Assembly: GCA_949126835.1 (NCBI GenBank)
Contig: OX421500.1
Location: forward strand, 16,250,181-16,314,180
Reading direction: 5' to 3'
From: Anisus vortex
Taxonomy: Eukaryota > Mollusca > Gastropoda > Planorbidae
DNA length: 64,000 bases
The notes beneath the pieces were generated by a model. It ran no database searches and was not told the DNA's origin. It was given only the letters and a program-made list of their open reading frames with translations. The stretch's first letter is position 1. Each line of letters begins with the position of its first letter. Of the stretch, positions 11,132-23,756 are shown in pieces. The position numbers were made by a program, and so were the translations under genes.

Positions 11132-12403
11132 TTAATTAATTAGGTATTGTAGTGAGTGATGCAGGCGATAACTGAGATTTTTAGCAAATTAAGGATGTCG
11201 ATGAATCAAACACAGCTAATACATCTGGCAGAGATTTCTTTAATTACGACATCAAACTATGATATAATTCATACCATCATCGATGGAAGAATTTCTTTTT
11301 TCCCTAAAAAGTATTCTAGTTAAAGTAATATAATTTGCCTTTAATTATTTTTCTTTAGCAAAACTAGCAAAATGTTCACTTCTATAATAAAAAAACAACC
11401 CATAACGTTTAATTATTGTCCCGTTGGCGTGGACTCCCATCAAGTTGTAAAAATGTGGAAAGTTTTTAGGTACTCACACAGTATACTCTTACTTCATCAC
11501 GTGCCACTTCATTAATTCGTATCTGCATAGTGCTTTTGCTCAACTTATATTTCTTTAATAAGTCGATATCAAAACTGGTTTTTATAAATCAAAGGCTAGA
11601 TCTATATAAATATAATTTATTCAAATTAAAACCAAAACAATCTGAATGAAACTGTGATAATGAACAAAAGCACCGAACTTCGTTTTCTAACGAGCTGAGC
11701 CAGATATTTAATTTATACTCACCATATCCCCTACTTCCTCTTCTAAAAATCTAATCACCGCCCCCATCTGCATTTCTCAGATATAGTCTAAATAGAGCAA
11801 TAGATCAAGGTTAAGTACAGAATGGGCTTTATATGACTTTTACGTCACAATTACACAGTAGACATAAGTCGATAAAACCTTTGTCAAAGCTCAAGATTAT
11901 CCTTCTTATAAGTGAAGAAGATCTTAATTTTGGTAATTAAAAAATCAGTGGTGTTGAATCTATTTCAAGTAGGCTACTTTAGTACCGCCCACTGGCCCTT
12001 CAGTGATCCCTACTGTTGCCGGGAACATCAGCGCCCCCGACCACAAAGAACTTCAAACCACCCCCTGGGGCGCTTAGTTAAGTATTATGATTAACGACAT
12101 TTTAAAATGCAATTTTTTAAGAAGAATATTCTAGATGAGCCAATCTTTTATGAAACCTTTGTGAGCCTATTAAAAAGTGAAACATTTGTATAAAACAGTT
12201 TGAGTGTAATTAAATAAGAAGTCAACTTCTGCTAATCTCTTTTTATTCATTATTCCTTTTGTTTACAATTTGTGTTTCAAATTTTATTTCCCCTTCAACT
12301 CTCCTAAAATGTCTGGTATGAACTTAGGATAAATGTGCCGCCCCTCTAGAAGTGCCGCCCCGGGGCATATGCCCCCCTCTACCCTCCCCATGTGAGGGCA
12401 CTG

Positions 12404-13162
12404 TTTATATGCAAAATCATTATCTCTAATAATTAACTTGTATAATATGAGGTTAATGTAAACAAATAATTACATTCAAGTTCACCTATCCGACCCCATC
12501 TCCTTTCCCAATCTCGATTGGTAAGTTACTTTAAATTATTGTTGATAATTCATTTCTTGTAAAAGTTCGTCTTCAGCTGTTTTCGTTTTTTGCTGAAACT
12601 TGATGAATTGACGCAGTTAATAAATGAGCATCCCACGTGACACTGCGACAATTGTATATTTCAACATAACCAAACGATAATATGCACAACAATACATAGG
12701 AATGCTCATTAATATTAACAAAGGTTTGAAAAACAATCAATAGCTGCATAAAACAATAACAATAACTGAACTGTTATTCAACCAAGGGATAAGAATAAAG
12801 TGAGTCAGCCATCCGTATTCAGCACAGAAATTTGTGTTTTTACCATAGCGACTCAATACACATTGATTCTGACTTTTAAATGTGAGCGGTGAACTGTCAG
12901 GTACGTGAGCTGTAGGTTGGTTTTGTTGTGTAACTTTTGAAATAACTTAATTTAAAAACTGTAAAAAATAATGTTGCATTTTTTTCTTTCTAAAAAAAAT
13001 GACAAGCTCGTCGTGGTTTACATTTCAATATGTAAGTATTTTGCTAGATGAATCAAGATACGCAAAGCTAAATATTTCGCTTCTCTTATATGAAACTTGC
13101 GCTCATTGCATACGGAAAATTATTGCGTCCTAAGTTTATACGTAGTTTAGTAAAAAAAAAAA
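12404..13162. other. Unassigned AT-rich DNA
   Basis: No gene or element that I can support. Confidence 0.4.
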
Positions 13163-13436
13163 AAGTAAAGTACCTGTCGGACCGAATTGATCCATAGGTC
13201 CGATGAAGAAGCGTTCACCAGTTTCTGTGGCCACGGCATACTAGGTGATTGTGTGGCCAGCACTATGCACAGCTGCCTTTACTTTACCCCAACTAAGGTC
13301 CGGTACCTCATCAGAGCTGGGTAGATTCTGGGACACCCTCCAGACACGGAACAAAATCCTAGCCGGCTCCAGGATTCGAACCCGGGACCTTTAGCTCGCC
13401 AGTTGAACGCGCTGCCGCTCGGCTACCGTGCTCCAT
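13163..13436 (-). mobile_element. tRNA-derived SINE, near complete
   Basis: Read on minus, the head has an A-box-like GTAGCCGAGCGGCAGC and a perfect B box GGTTCGAATCC. The body then carries motifs shared with at least eight other copies in this window (GGAGGGTGTCCC, CTACCCAGCTCTGATG, GGCCACACAATCACCTAG, ATCAATTCGGTCCGAC) and ends near CTTTACTTTT. It is the least degraded copy here and serves as the reference for the others. Confidence 0.8.
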
Positions 13437-13452
13437 ACGTAGTTGAGTACGC

Positions 13453-13681
13453 CTATATATTCTTGCACCTTGTGTAAGGCTTGAATTGATGTATATATTC
13501 TTGCACCTTGTGTAAGGCTTGAATTGATGTATATATTCTTGCACCTTGTGTAAGGCTTAAATTGATGTATATATTCTTGCACCTTGTGAAAGGCTTGAAT
13601 TCATATATATATTCTTGCACCTTGTGAAAGGCTTGAATTCATATATATATTCTTGCACCTTGTGTAAGGCTTAAATTGATG
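13453..13681. repeat. 38-bp tandem repeat, 6 copies
   Basis: The unit contains ATTCTTGCACCTTGTGTAAG and GCTTGAATTGATG. Copies begin at about 13453 and recur every 38 bp with few changes. It directly abuts LINE-derived sequence and resembles the antisense LINE 3' UTR, so it may have been amplified from it. Confidence 0.85.
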
Positions 13682-13870
13682 TCAAGTTGTTGTTATTTCT
13701 TGACCGGGTGCCACTTGGAAACGAAAAGTTATTTTATGCCTTTGTTCTTGCATATGGAATAAGATAACTGACTCAAATTGTTTTTATTCATATGTCTAAC
13801 TGAGCATTGTAAAATGTAGTAGATTTTGTTGTTTTTCTAAAAAAGAATTGTATAATTTATGTGCTCTCAG
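13682..13870 (-). mobile_element. CR1-like LINE 3' fragment, decayed
   Basis: The + strand carries a diverged antisense of the LINE C-terminus (GGGTGCCACTTGGAAACG, then GTTCTTGCATATGGAATAAG and CTAACTGAGCATTGTAA), aligning with 47830-47970. It is truncated and non-coding. Confidence 0.55.
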
Positions 13871-14300
13871 ATTTTTTAAAGGTATTGTACGTAATGATGC
13901 TTGGAACAAATACATTTTCTTGGCGCCTTTTCATGAAATGATTATATGCGTAAACCTTAAATTGAAACAAAAAAAAAATCAATCTACGTGTCACTTATTT
14001 ACACGAGGAACCATATATCGTTGATATACTATTCAAAATGTCATGTCTCTATGAACCGCAATTACAATTGAGCTCATCAACTGGGTAAAAACTGGCCATG
14101 CAAGCTGCAGTTTCTTTGGTTCCGGCAATAGAACTGGCTGAACCAGTCTAAACTCGATGAAAGCTATATACTCGAATTCCCAGAATAAAAGAAATAGTGA
14201 ACGTGAAAGGGCAATTAGATATCCAGCTGTCCATTAGTTAGCAGGCCTAAAAAGCAAAAAAAAAAAAACAAAAAAAAATTGTTTTATTGTAATTTGTATA
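13871..14300. other. Unassigned DNA
   Basis: A-rich runs near 14255-14280; no gene or element supported. Confidence 0.4.
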
Positions 14301-14895
14301 CAGTGGTACCTCGGATTACGTATTTAATTCGTTACTGAACTCGGTTCGTAACCTGAAACATTGCAATCAATAATTAAATAAACTCAGTCCGTTCAAGAAT
14401 GAAAAAAACATCGTTTTTTTTTTATTAACCTCCAGACTATCAGACAAAACTTATTAAAGGCAGAGAAAGAAAACAACCCAAAAAAATAAAAATCGCTTTC
14501 ATTGATCCAGATTAAGAGAACATTTTCAACTTTCTCTAAGATGTGAGGTCTTTGCTTCTGCAGATTAGTCATGCATTTAGCCACATCAACTGATCTGAGT
14601 AACTCTTATTTCTTTCTGATGGTGTATCCATGCTGTACTGATTAGCGATTGACACACACACGGACGCCATTTACATATTTCATACTTATTATTTTTTTAC
14701 CTCCACTATTATAAATGTGTGCTTCCTAGCAGCACTGCTACCATTCTTCTAACTCAGAATTGATGGGGTTAACAAGGACAATAATTACAGAGAAAAAACT
14801 GAACAGAGTGCCACTGCTTACAAATCTGTTGTGTAGTAAGGCCAATGAAATGGGGGTTGCGCACGTGTGCGCAAATACTCATAAAAAAGAGAAAT
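14301..14895. mobile_element. Tc1/mariner-type MITE, right end lost
   Basis: Starts TA|CAGTGGTACCTCGG. Its 14697-14895 part closely matches the second copy at 53096-53262 (for example TTGATGGGGTTAACAAGG). The partner copy retains the matching right end CTGAGGTACCACTG|TA. The TA flank points to a Tc1/mariner-type element. Confidence 0.55.
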
Positions 14896-14956
14896 ACGTT
14901 TATATTTAAAGATAGAAAACAGGTAGAGAACCGAACTAAAAAAAATGGTTATAATA

Positions 14957-15203
14957 ACTTAAAGTAAAGTACCCTTCGGACCAAACTGATCATAGGGCTG
15001 GTGAAGTACCGTTCACCAGTGTCTGTGGCCAGCACAATGCCCAGTCGCCTTTACCCCAACTAACGCCAGGTACCTATCAGAGCTGGGTAGACTCAGGGAC
15101 ACCCTATGGTCGTGGGACAAAATCCCGGCTCCACCAGGATTCAAACCCAGGACCTTCGGATCGCTAGTCGAATGCGCGTCCGCTCGGCTACCGTGCCCCA
15201 TTG
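14957..15203 (-). mobile_element. tRNA-derived SINE copy
   Basis: Same family and orientation as 13163-13436, with the tail TTCGGACCAAACTGATC, the body CTATCAGAGCTGGGTAG and a head bearing a mutated B box (GGATTCAAACCC on +). Confidence 0.75.
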
Positions 15204-15249
15204 TTATAATAACAAGTAATAACAATATGTAATAACTCGTTGCTTAAAC

Positions 15250-15454
15250 CAGGGGTCGGCAACTTTGTGATAATTGTGTGGCAAAGTAGAATATTTAATG
15301 TATTCAGTGTGCCAACAGACTAAAAGTCATCCTTCTCTAGCACTCAATTTTTGTAGACGGGGCTTGAATTGCCATTTTTGAACTCTTCCGCGTGTCATTG
15401 AAAATCGCTCTGTGTGCCAATTCAGGCACGCATGCCGTAGGTTGCCGATCCCTG
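15250..15454. mobile_element. hAT MITE with 8-bp TSD
   Basis: Inverted ends CAGGGGTCGGCAAC and GTTGCCGATCCCTG enclose a 205-bp non-coding element. Flanks GCTTAAAC (15242-15249) and GCTAAAAC (15455-15462) match at 7 of 8 positions. A fragment of the same family ends at 18018 and another splits the SINE at 4425-4600. Confidence 0.8.
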
Positions 15455-15609
15455 GCTAAAACGATAGATAAAGGGATACGACCTGGCAGACTATAGTTCA
15501 GATTGTGATTCCCAAAGTCTCAATTACAAATCTAGTTTAAATGCTCAAGTTCTTTTAACAGGAGAGAAATGCATCCATGAATGTACCAGCTCTGACATAG
15601 TTTGTGGAA

Positions 15610-15850
15610 GTCGGGAGTAAAAAATGCTGGGCATTGTGTTTGCCACACAATCACTTTGTATGCATTGCCTGAAAGCTGCTTCACTAGCACCCTATAAAGA
15701 AACATAATATGAAATGGGTTTGGTTGAGGAGGGAGGAAGTAAAGGGTGCTGGGCATTGTGATGGCCGCACAATCACCTTATTTACAATGGTTACCAAAAC
15801 TGGTGAACGCTGCTTCACTACCCCCTATGAATCAACATGGTATGAAAGTG
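15610..15850 (+). mobile_element. Two SINE tail fragments in tandem
   Basis: GCTGGGCATTGTG and ACACAATCACTT, then GCTGCTTCACTA, occur twice (15628-15700 and 15749-15830), matching the 3' half of the SINE family in + orientation. Heads are missing. Confidence 0.55.
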
Positions 15851-17924
15851 ATACTTTAAATGAAAAGTTAGATAATTAGCATTGACGTAAATAAATAGCG
15901 TATCTCTTATTAGTTACTTATGAACTGGTATAGAGTATACTAAATAAAAAAGGTTTGTGAATCACAATGAAGACGTATACAAACTAGTCAAGAAAAATGT
16001 TAAGTTATGGAAACCTTGACGTAACCATTGATCAATTTTTTTAACACATTAAAAAATCCATCCTTTTTCGGTGAACAAAAATCGATTCATATTGGTCCTA
16101 TATTTTCAGTGCAATAAACAGCATGACATTAAATCAATGCTCTTTTTCTAAAAAGAAATATTTTCAAGACGTTTGGGAAAAAATTTCAGATTGAAAAAAA
16201 ACATAAATGAACGCTCTTTTTTTACGAATAAGAGAATAATATTTTTTTGTTGTTGTAGTAACACAATTTTTATACACGAATTTATGCGACGGCTGCGCCA
16301 GTATAATATAATTTGTACATAATATGAGAAAAGTAATTTAATACATAGAAAAGTAAACAAAAAATAGCGTTCTAACAATGACGACATGTGACAACGTGAT
16401 CTTAAATAAATAATTATAAGAAAAAGTGTCGATGTGTAAACATGGAAAAGCATGAATACGATATCAGTAATCTTCTGTAAATTTAGAAGCATTGCATCTC
16501 TGTGGTCATCTAGATGTAGATTCCTAAGATTTGTTATTTGTTTACGTAACTACTCAAAGAGTAACCAGAAACACTAATGCTACATGTTGTAGAATTGAAT
16601 TATACCGTTATACCATTGTAACTGCAGAGAGTCGACACGTACAATGGAGTTTGATGATTAAAACTATTTATTGTTACTACAAGTCCGATCCGTAGCTTTC
16701 AGAACAAAATATGTTGCTTTAGCCTGTTTTGTCCAAGTATAAAAATTATTAATTGGTTCTGCCTGGAAAGCATGTAGTAGGCATCATACCATGTATGCTT
16801 TGGATTAAATCAAACCATCTTTGATTTGCATTTCTTTCGACTATGATACACAAATTCTTCCGGCGCAAGGACACCTTTTTTGTATGACTGTATCCAATTT
16901 GTGCAAATTTGTCAGCTAGAATATGTGGCCACGCTAATGTCAAGACAACCTGTCTCCACCCTTCTCCCTTTCTTTCTTCCAATGAAGTCTGGTACCAATG
17001 ATAACTGGGCAGAAACTGAAACATCATTGAGACAAAGGCAACATGCTTTCAACGCTCACTGGGATAAGGGTCTCGTGTGGGTTATCGGGGTCCTGGAAAT
17101 GGCTATGGAAAAGAATAACTCCACTGTTTAGTTCCCACACATGCAACGGACATGCATGTCGTAAATGGCGACTAATATGTTGACCTATAACCCAGGCACA
17201 TAAAGCTTGCACATAAAATTGGCTAGCACTATGCTGAATACATAACATTTAACATTAAAATTGAAAACTTTACCACTAGCCAATATCGCTTCATTGACTA
17301 GGTTTAGAGCATGCTTGTATGTAACTGAACATCAATTGTATGTATTCAATTGCTGTCTACGTCGAGTAAATAAACATATTTTTCTAAAAAATTTTAGAGT
17401 CTTCAATGTTTAAAACTTTTTTAAAATTATTTTTTTATATTTGCAGAGCTCTGATTAAAAATGGAATTTAATTTTTACAGGAACGATGTACTTTTTTTTT
17501 TATCTGTACCACAGTCTGGCCCTTGACCAGATTAAACATTTGAAAGGCCTATCTACCATTATTTGTTTTTTTAGTTTTCTCTCAGATAAGGCTCGTGACA
17601 CAAATCGATTGAAATTTCAATGCAACGTTTGAAAGAATTTATCTGTGTTTTTATTTGGGCTTATTTTTTAAATATTCCTTAGAATAAATTTGTTTTGAAG
17701 ATGTGTATTGAACATAGAATAGTTCGAAATCATTTTTACAAAGACATTTCTAGTTGTAGTCAGCCAATATTTTCTATATTTCCAAGCTACCACTACTTAC
17801 ATTGGGATTTCTCACTCGTAGGTCATCCTCGAGCTTTCATGTATTCTCTACATGCAAGATTTAAAAAACAAAAACAAATAATTGCTGTTTTTTTTTTGTA
17901 AACTATTTTCTTGTAGAAGAGACT
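15851..17924. other. Unassigned DNA, about 2 kb
   Basis: Overlapping frames on both strands at 16749-17248 and 16148-16492 have no motif I recognise and no splice support. No gene call is justified. Confidence 0.4.
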
Positions 17925-18018
17925 TGCATTAACTTTTGGGGTGGGTGACTTCCACGTGACATTGACAAGTGCTCTGCGTGCCAAGTCTGGAAAGCGTATC
18001 GTAGGTTGCCGACCCCTG
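17925..18018. mobile_element. hAT MITE end fragment
   Basis: GTGACATTGACAAGTGCTCT and the terminal TAGGTTGCCGACCCCTG match the right half of the element at 15250-15454. The left end is missing. Confidence 0.55.
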
Positions 18019-19999
18019 GGCTAGAATGTTAACACTAATACTTTTGAAAGGGACAATAAAGTCACATTTGCTAAAACTACATCTAGTAAAATGAGCATTA
18101 AAACTTTAAAATGATTTGAAAGTGTTTAAAATGTAGGATTTTTTTAACGCATAGCCTTGCTATTGTCTTTTTTTTTTAAATATACATGTTCGAGCTGGTG
18201 CAATTGTAATTGCTGTTTTTTTATATCAGCCGCTAATCTAATAATCGAATTCTCTATTTTTGTTCGGATTCTTAGAATAACCATATTTGATAGAAGTTGA
18301 GAGCATTAGGTCTGGTAGCATTGCAAAGATTGATTGGGCACCGTAAATCAAGCTCATGTTTATTATAGTTGTTTGTTTTAGGTTATAACAGGTATTGCAG
18401 GATTGGATTATCAGAGTATTTTCATGGAGATAATTTTGTGTAGGCCTATATTCAAGTAAAAACCAACAACAACGAAGTGATTATTTTTCTCATATTTGTA
18501 AATGAAATAGGTAATATCTGGGTAGTTAGCCTATTACATTCTAATTTGTTTTATACTATAGCAGCTATTGTGTTTTTAGGTATATTTTCGTTATATCGTG
18601 AATTTTTGCATGTGGACATTTTAGATTACATGTTTCATAAGCCACGAGCCATGGGCAAGAATAGATGTTTTTTAAAATTTTTTTTGAATAAAGAAAAACA
18701 TATATTTCTATTTCTAATGCTAAGGTAAATAGATGATTTGGTTCGTAAAAGATGTGCTTTTGTTTTTGTAAGAATGTTATTTTCACATTCGTATAATATA
18801 TATAATATATATTCTAGATCACACTTATATAGACACAACCCTCGAGTAGGCTACTGAAGACGTCTCTAGATCTATATTCTGTTTAGTCTGGTCAATTGAC
18901 AAACACTTTGGTACCACGGTAGTAGCACCTTTAAAGCTACGAAAAGGGGGAGGCTTATGTACCAGGACAAGGCAATTGAATGTAACGATGACATTATTAA
19001 AGAAATATCCAATTGTAACATACTTCGGAATTTTTTTACTACTATTTTTTTTCATAATACTTTTTTTTATATAACAAATAGAAATTTTCCTTAATTTCAA
19101 AATGCTTTTTTCCCCAGCACCATTAAATAATAGGCCTATTTATGCTCTTTTAAAATAACAATTCATATGCAGAAATATAGTAAGTCTATCCCTTTTTAAG
19201 ATTAGACTTAACAACGAAACATTCTATCATACTGTTAAAACTTGCAAACCAGTCATTTAGACTTATATGTCTCTGTATGCCAGTAGTTTGCAATATATGT
19301 ATTTCAAGTAGATGATCTCAAAATATAGGTTTATTTAAAAAAAATCCGTTATTGAATAATCGCATAATATTAGTACATTACAGGTAATTTTTTTTTTTAC
19401 TTGGCTAATTATTATATTAATTATTATAACTCAATTTTCACAAAAGCTGTCTGTGTGAGTTTTATCTATTTATAGGAATAGCTCATCTAGTTAATATTTG
19501 ACACAAAATCTCTCTATTGACAAATTCAAGGCAATAATTTAACCGTACTACGGTACTTTTCTCGACGCTAGACCTTTTGAAATTGAAGAAGTTTATCGGA
19601 TCGAAATAAAAGAGTTCCTCAAGTAAAACTTAATGGATTGGTGATGTCAATAATTAGTAGCACACCACGATTTCTACACCATGAATGAATAATGAATAGG
19701 GGGGGGGGCGGTTAAATCAACTTCATTAGGTTCCAGTTCCATTACACCTTACTGCCTCCTCTCCCCTTCCCCGGTCATTTTTTTTTTAATTCTAGGTCAG
19801 GGCTGCATTACCCATTAAAGTCAAAATTAACCCTTACAGTCCCGGGCGCGTTTATAGCGGAACTGAAGGCAGCATAGATAGAAGTAGGTCGGTACGGGAA
19901 GAAATAAGCAATATATTATTATGCTTTATGGGTTCAAAGGGGAGAGAATACCATGTACATTTTCGATTGCAAGAATGTATTCACAACAAGCTAAATTGC
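18019..19999. other. Unassigned AT-rich DNA, about 2 kb
   Basis: No gene, RNA or repeat family recognised beyond homopolymer runs. Confidence 0.4.
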
Positions 20000-20345
20000 C
20001 CGGCTACATACCCATAGCTATAAGATAAGATACCCGAGGCCATCAGCTCAAGCTGCATGTCCCACATGCACGCACCGACGTCTACAAATATTCTTTTTTT
20101 CCGTCAGCCATTAGGCTGTGGAACACCCTGGACCAGGCCTCCATCACTGCCCCTACAGTTCAGGCTTTTAAATCGTCACTGAAGGGCTGGTCTAAAAACC
20201 TAAAGTGACACTGTGTCATCTGTTTATAATTGTTGTTTGGGATGTTTTTTATTTTATGTGTATTTAAATTGTGGACTCTTTCCTCGGTACTAACGGGGTA
20301 TCCACAGTAATATGAAGAAGAAGAAGAAGAAGAAGAATTTTATTA
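20000..20345 (+). mobile_element. LINE 3' end with GAA tail
   Basis: Translation shows the C-terminal block of a non-LTR reverse transcriptase (FFPSAIRLWNTLDQAS and VQAFKSSLKGW) near 20090-20205. It is followed by a 3' UTR and a (GAA)n tail at 20312-20337. The rest is 5'-truncated. It is a different family from the LINE at 47697-49689. Confidence 0.65.
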
Positions 20346-20935
20346 AAACATTAAACAGAAAGCTATAATAATATAAACAAAATATAATTATTAATTATTT
20401 ACTGAAAACATTTAGGCAAGTAATTTAAATCGGGTTAAAAGTTGGCATGTCTTTTTATTTAAAAAAAAAGTTAGGACTATCCCTGGCTTAGAGTCGAACA
20501 CCCGTCGCTCGCATGTCTAAAATATAATTATTAGATTTTTCTTACTGAAAACATTTTAGGAAATCTTACTCAAATTCTTTACACTTTTTAAACAAAAATT
20601 AATAATAATGAAAGTGTAAGTAGCCAACCTATAATACTATTACAGAAAAAGAAAAAAACAACAGTTTTCAGTTTGGAATCGAACACCCCTCTCTCGTATG
20701 TCTAAAATATAATTACTATATTTTACTTACTGAAAACATTTAAGGAAAGCTTTAATTTTGAGTCCTTAATTTCTTTACAATCTTTAAAAGAAAAATAATA
20801 CTAATGGAAAATTAAAAAAAGTAATCAGCCTATTGCTATTAAAAAAAAATGTTTCAGTGGGGAATATAACCCAGGTCATCCGCATGGCAGTACTGGACGC
20901 TAACCACTCAGCTAGGGAGGACGCTTGGAGAAAGC
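20346..20935 (-). repeat. Tandem tRNA-like repeat, about 190-bp unit
   Basis: ATGTCTAAAATATAATTA and ACTGAAAACATTT recur at about 20380, 20515 and 20700. The minus strand near 20860-20930 has an A-box-like TAGCTGAGTGGTTAGCG and a poor B box, so the repeats probably derive from a tRNA-related SINE. Confidence 0.5.
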
Positions 20936-21689
20936 GAGATCGAAAAAGTAAAATAGTATGAGACAATAAGATCACGTGCCTTGCATTAACCAATGGGAAT
21001 CGGATTCCACACACACATCCTACTTTATATAATATATATAGGCTAGATACTTTTCTCATTTGGAGCAACACTTCAAATGAGAAACCAGGATTCGAAAGAA
21101 AAAAAATGGCACTCACGTCATATAACAAATGAAAGGCGATTTTCAGAGTAAGAGAAAACTTTTCAAATAAGTGGATCTTAGCTGCATTCAAGTCAACAAT
21201 ATCTATATTTTCGCATTGATATGGTTTTAAATTAAAACTACTTTCAGTAATGCTTGTTTCATGACTTGCTTAAACCATATTATTTGTTATTTTTCGTGAC
21301 GTGCTGATCGTGTTGGTAATGTCTTGAATTCTCCATTCAGAAGAAATAGGGTTAAGATCCTGGATAAATCGATGAATTGTTCTGTTTCTTTGGTCGGAAT
21401 GGTGTTTTTGGTTCTGTTGGTTCTGGTGGCATAATTTCTTCTGGTCACGTAATCTCACTTGTATATTCCTTAGTAGACAATGAAATGGTAAAGGCTGGTG
21501 TTTAGTCGGGGGGGGGGGGAAGGCATTTTCCACTGATCTCTTTGGAGAACGTAATACATTTCGCGCAACCGCAAGAGTCGATATTTAAGAGTCTAATGAA
21601 GGAATAGCCTTAGCTCTCAGTTATAAGTTCATGGAATGCTGTTTCAATAGCACTATGGACAAAAGCCAATCAATCGTTTATTTTTTTTA
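20936..21689. other. Unassigned DNA
   Basis: Chance frames only; a G-run occurs at 21508-21518. Confidence 0.4.
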
Positions 21690-21905
21690 AAGTAAAAATA
21701 CTTTCAGGTCACGCTGTTCTGTAGGGTTATTGATGAACCGTTCACCGTCCAGTTGCGAGCTCATGCAAGATGAATTGTGCTGCCAGAGCATTGCCCAATC
21801 TCCGCCTCCCCAACCAATGTCTACTCATCATATCTGGGGGTAAAAACCCTTGCATTTAACCTGGATTCGAACACAACACGTTGAAAAATTCAAACAGAAC
21901 GTACC
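21690..21905 (-). mobile_element. tRNA-derived SINE, diverged copy
   Basis: Same layout as 13163-13436 but worn: GAACCGTTCACCGTCCAG, then CCAGAGCATTGCCCA, CATATCTGGGGGTA and GGATTCGAACACAACA on +. Confidence 0.55.
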
Positions 21906-22560
21906 ATCAAAGGACCACAGTGTCTATAATTAAATAGATATTAGTGACGGTCCAGCCAAACCTATTAGATCTTTATATTGGTCCAATATTGGCCTAATAT
22001 TTACGAATATTGGGCCCATATAGTTTGCCTTGTTGAAAGAATAAAGTTTATATAAACTGGTGCCTGGATAAGACTCTCAAGTTTCATTCTAGTAGCTAAC
22101 TATCAACTATTGTGTGTGTTCTTTTGGATACATTGAATTCGACAATGGAGGTGGTGGCCTGCCACAATAGCATTAGGCTTACAGTATTGGGTTTAAATCA
22201 ACGTTTGCCCACCAATCCTTCCACCACACCCCCGACACATTCTATAAAATTATATAAATCCCATTTACTATATTTTCATTACCTTTAAACATATACTATT
22301 AAAAACAAAGATCAGAACTATAAAAAATATGTTTTAATTTTGAATATTATTAACTAGATATTTAAAAAAAATAATTATAAAGTGTTTACAAGAGACTGTT
22401 TAAACTTTAACAATTCGATTATGGTAAAAAATATAAGTGACTGGGCCATTTATTCGGTGGATCACATCGCAACTTATTTATTCGTGGAAACTTCACATTC
22501 GAATAAATCAGTAGAGTACATGGCTTTATGGTTACCCAATAATTTAACTATTGACTTACT
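21906..22560. other. Unassigned AT-rich DNA
   Basis: No supported feature. Confidence 0.4.
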
Positions 22561-22745
22561 GATGGACTGACTGATTGACTGACTGATTGTTTGACTGAGT
22601 GAGTGACTGTAGTGAAAGCTTCACATTCTAATAAATCATTAGAGTACACGGCTGTAGATTTATACAATAATTGAGCGATCGACTTTGTGATGGACTGACT
22701 GATTGACTGACGGATTGACTGATTGCTTGGCCTGATTAGCTCACA
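22561..22745. repeat. TGACTGAT-type simple repeat
   Basis: Two patches of imperfect TGACTGAT/TGACTGAC units. A duplicated block precedes each (CTTCACATTC, AATAAATCA, AGAGTACA), so a unit of roughly 125 bp has been tandemly duplicated. Confidence 0.7.
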
Positions 22746-22879
22746 TCGATTGACTAAACGGTTGATTGATAGATTGAATCACGCACTCATTCACTTACCC
22801 ATTCAAACATTAGGCCTACTACTTATTTTTTCACATTCTAGTATTGATTCACTCAGCCACTTTCGAGTTCTCCACACTA

Positions 22880-23110
22880 CAACCGCACTCACCGAAAGTC
22901 CCCGGTTCGAGAACTTTTAAAAGCCAATATTTTTCACGGACGGGTGGGGAGAATGCTGCTGAGTTTAACAAGCTCTTATGAATACCTGTTCCTGACATTA
23001 GTTTGGGGAAAAAATAAAGGCGGCTGGGTGTTGTGCTTGCCACGTAATCTCCTTGTAATGTTATAGCCATGGAAACTCGCGAACGCCGCTTCACTTACAC
23101 TATGTATGTG
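22880..23110 (+). mobile_element. tRNA-derived SINE, diverged copy
   Basis: CCCGGTTCGAGAAC (B box region), then GGCGGCTGGGTGTTGTGC, CACGTAATCTCCTTG and GAACGCCGCTTCACTTAC follow the order of the SINE family in + orientation. Confidence 0.6.
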
Positions 23111-23236
23111 GCCTGATATTGAATTTATACGATGTATAAATTAATCAACTACTAATCAATCAAATATTCTCACACTATTCCTAAAATATTCACTCACCCA
23201 AACCACACAATACTTTCTTACGTAAACTCCCTTAAT

Positions 23237-23468
23237 TACTGACTTACTTATTTACTTACTTGCTATCTCACAAAATGACTTACTTATTTACTTACTTGCT
23301 ATCTCACAAAATGACTTACTTATTTACTTACTTGCTATCTCACAAAATGACTTACTTATTTACTTACTTGCTATCTCACAAAATGACTTACTTATTTACT
23401 TACTTGCTATCTCACAAAATGACTTACTTATTTACTTACTTGCTATCTCACAAAATGACTTACTTATT
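23237..23468. repeat. 36-bp tandem repeat, about 6 copies
   Basis: The unit contains GACTTACTTATTTACTTACT and TGCTATCTCACAAAAT. Because 36 is a multiple of 3, it yields an artificial open frame. Copies are almost identical, so expansion is recent. Confidence 0.9.
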
Positions 23469-23696
23469 CAGTAATAGAGTTAAAAACGTTTTCCTCAAAA
23501 TACTCATTTACTATATCACACATCCACTCAAGTATTCAATCAATCAATCAATCGATCACTCGCTGTCACCTTCACTGAACTACTCATTCACTTTCTCACA
23601 AAATCACTCCGTACCTCTCTCAACACCTTACGACTATTCAACTACTCAGTATTCACTCACTAACTTCCCCATATTACTAACAAACACTCGCACTCG

Positions 23697-23747
<51 letters not shown>
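23697..23747. repeat. (CT)n microsatellite
   Basis: An uninterrupted run of about 24 CT units. Confidence 0.95.

Positions 23748-23749
<2 letters not shown>

Positions 23750-23756
<7 letters not shown>

Larger units (their letters stand above)
9373..12403. mobile_element. Composite hAT-like element, about 3 kb
   Basis: The left end CAGGGCACTCACAAG and the reverse complement of the right end, CAGTGCCCTCACATG, agree at most positions. The flanks TTTGTATG (9365-9372) and TTTATATG (12404-12411) differ at one of 8 bases, as expected of an aged hAT TSD. Both ends also share G/C-rich GCCGCCCC subterminal sequence. No transposase frame is visible inside. It contains other elements (9451 and 10487-11131). 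Confidence 0.5.

Noticed and set aside
16749..17248. Overlapping frames of 70-92 codons on both strands
   Set aside because: No recognised motif, no plausible splice sites, and the frames contradict each other.
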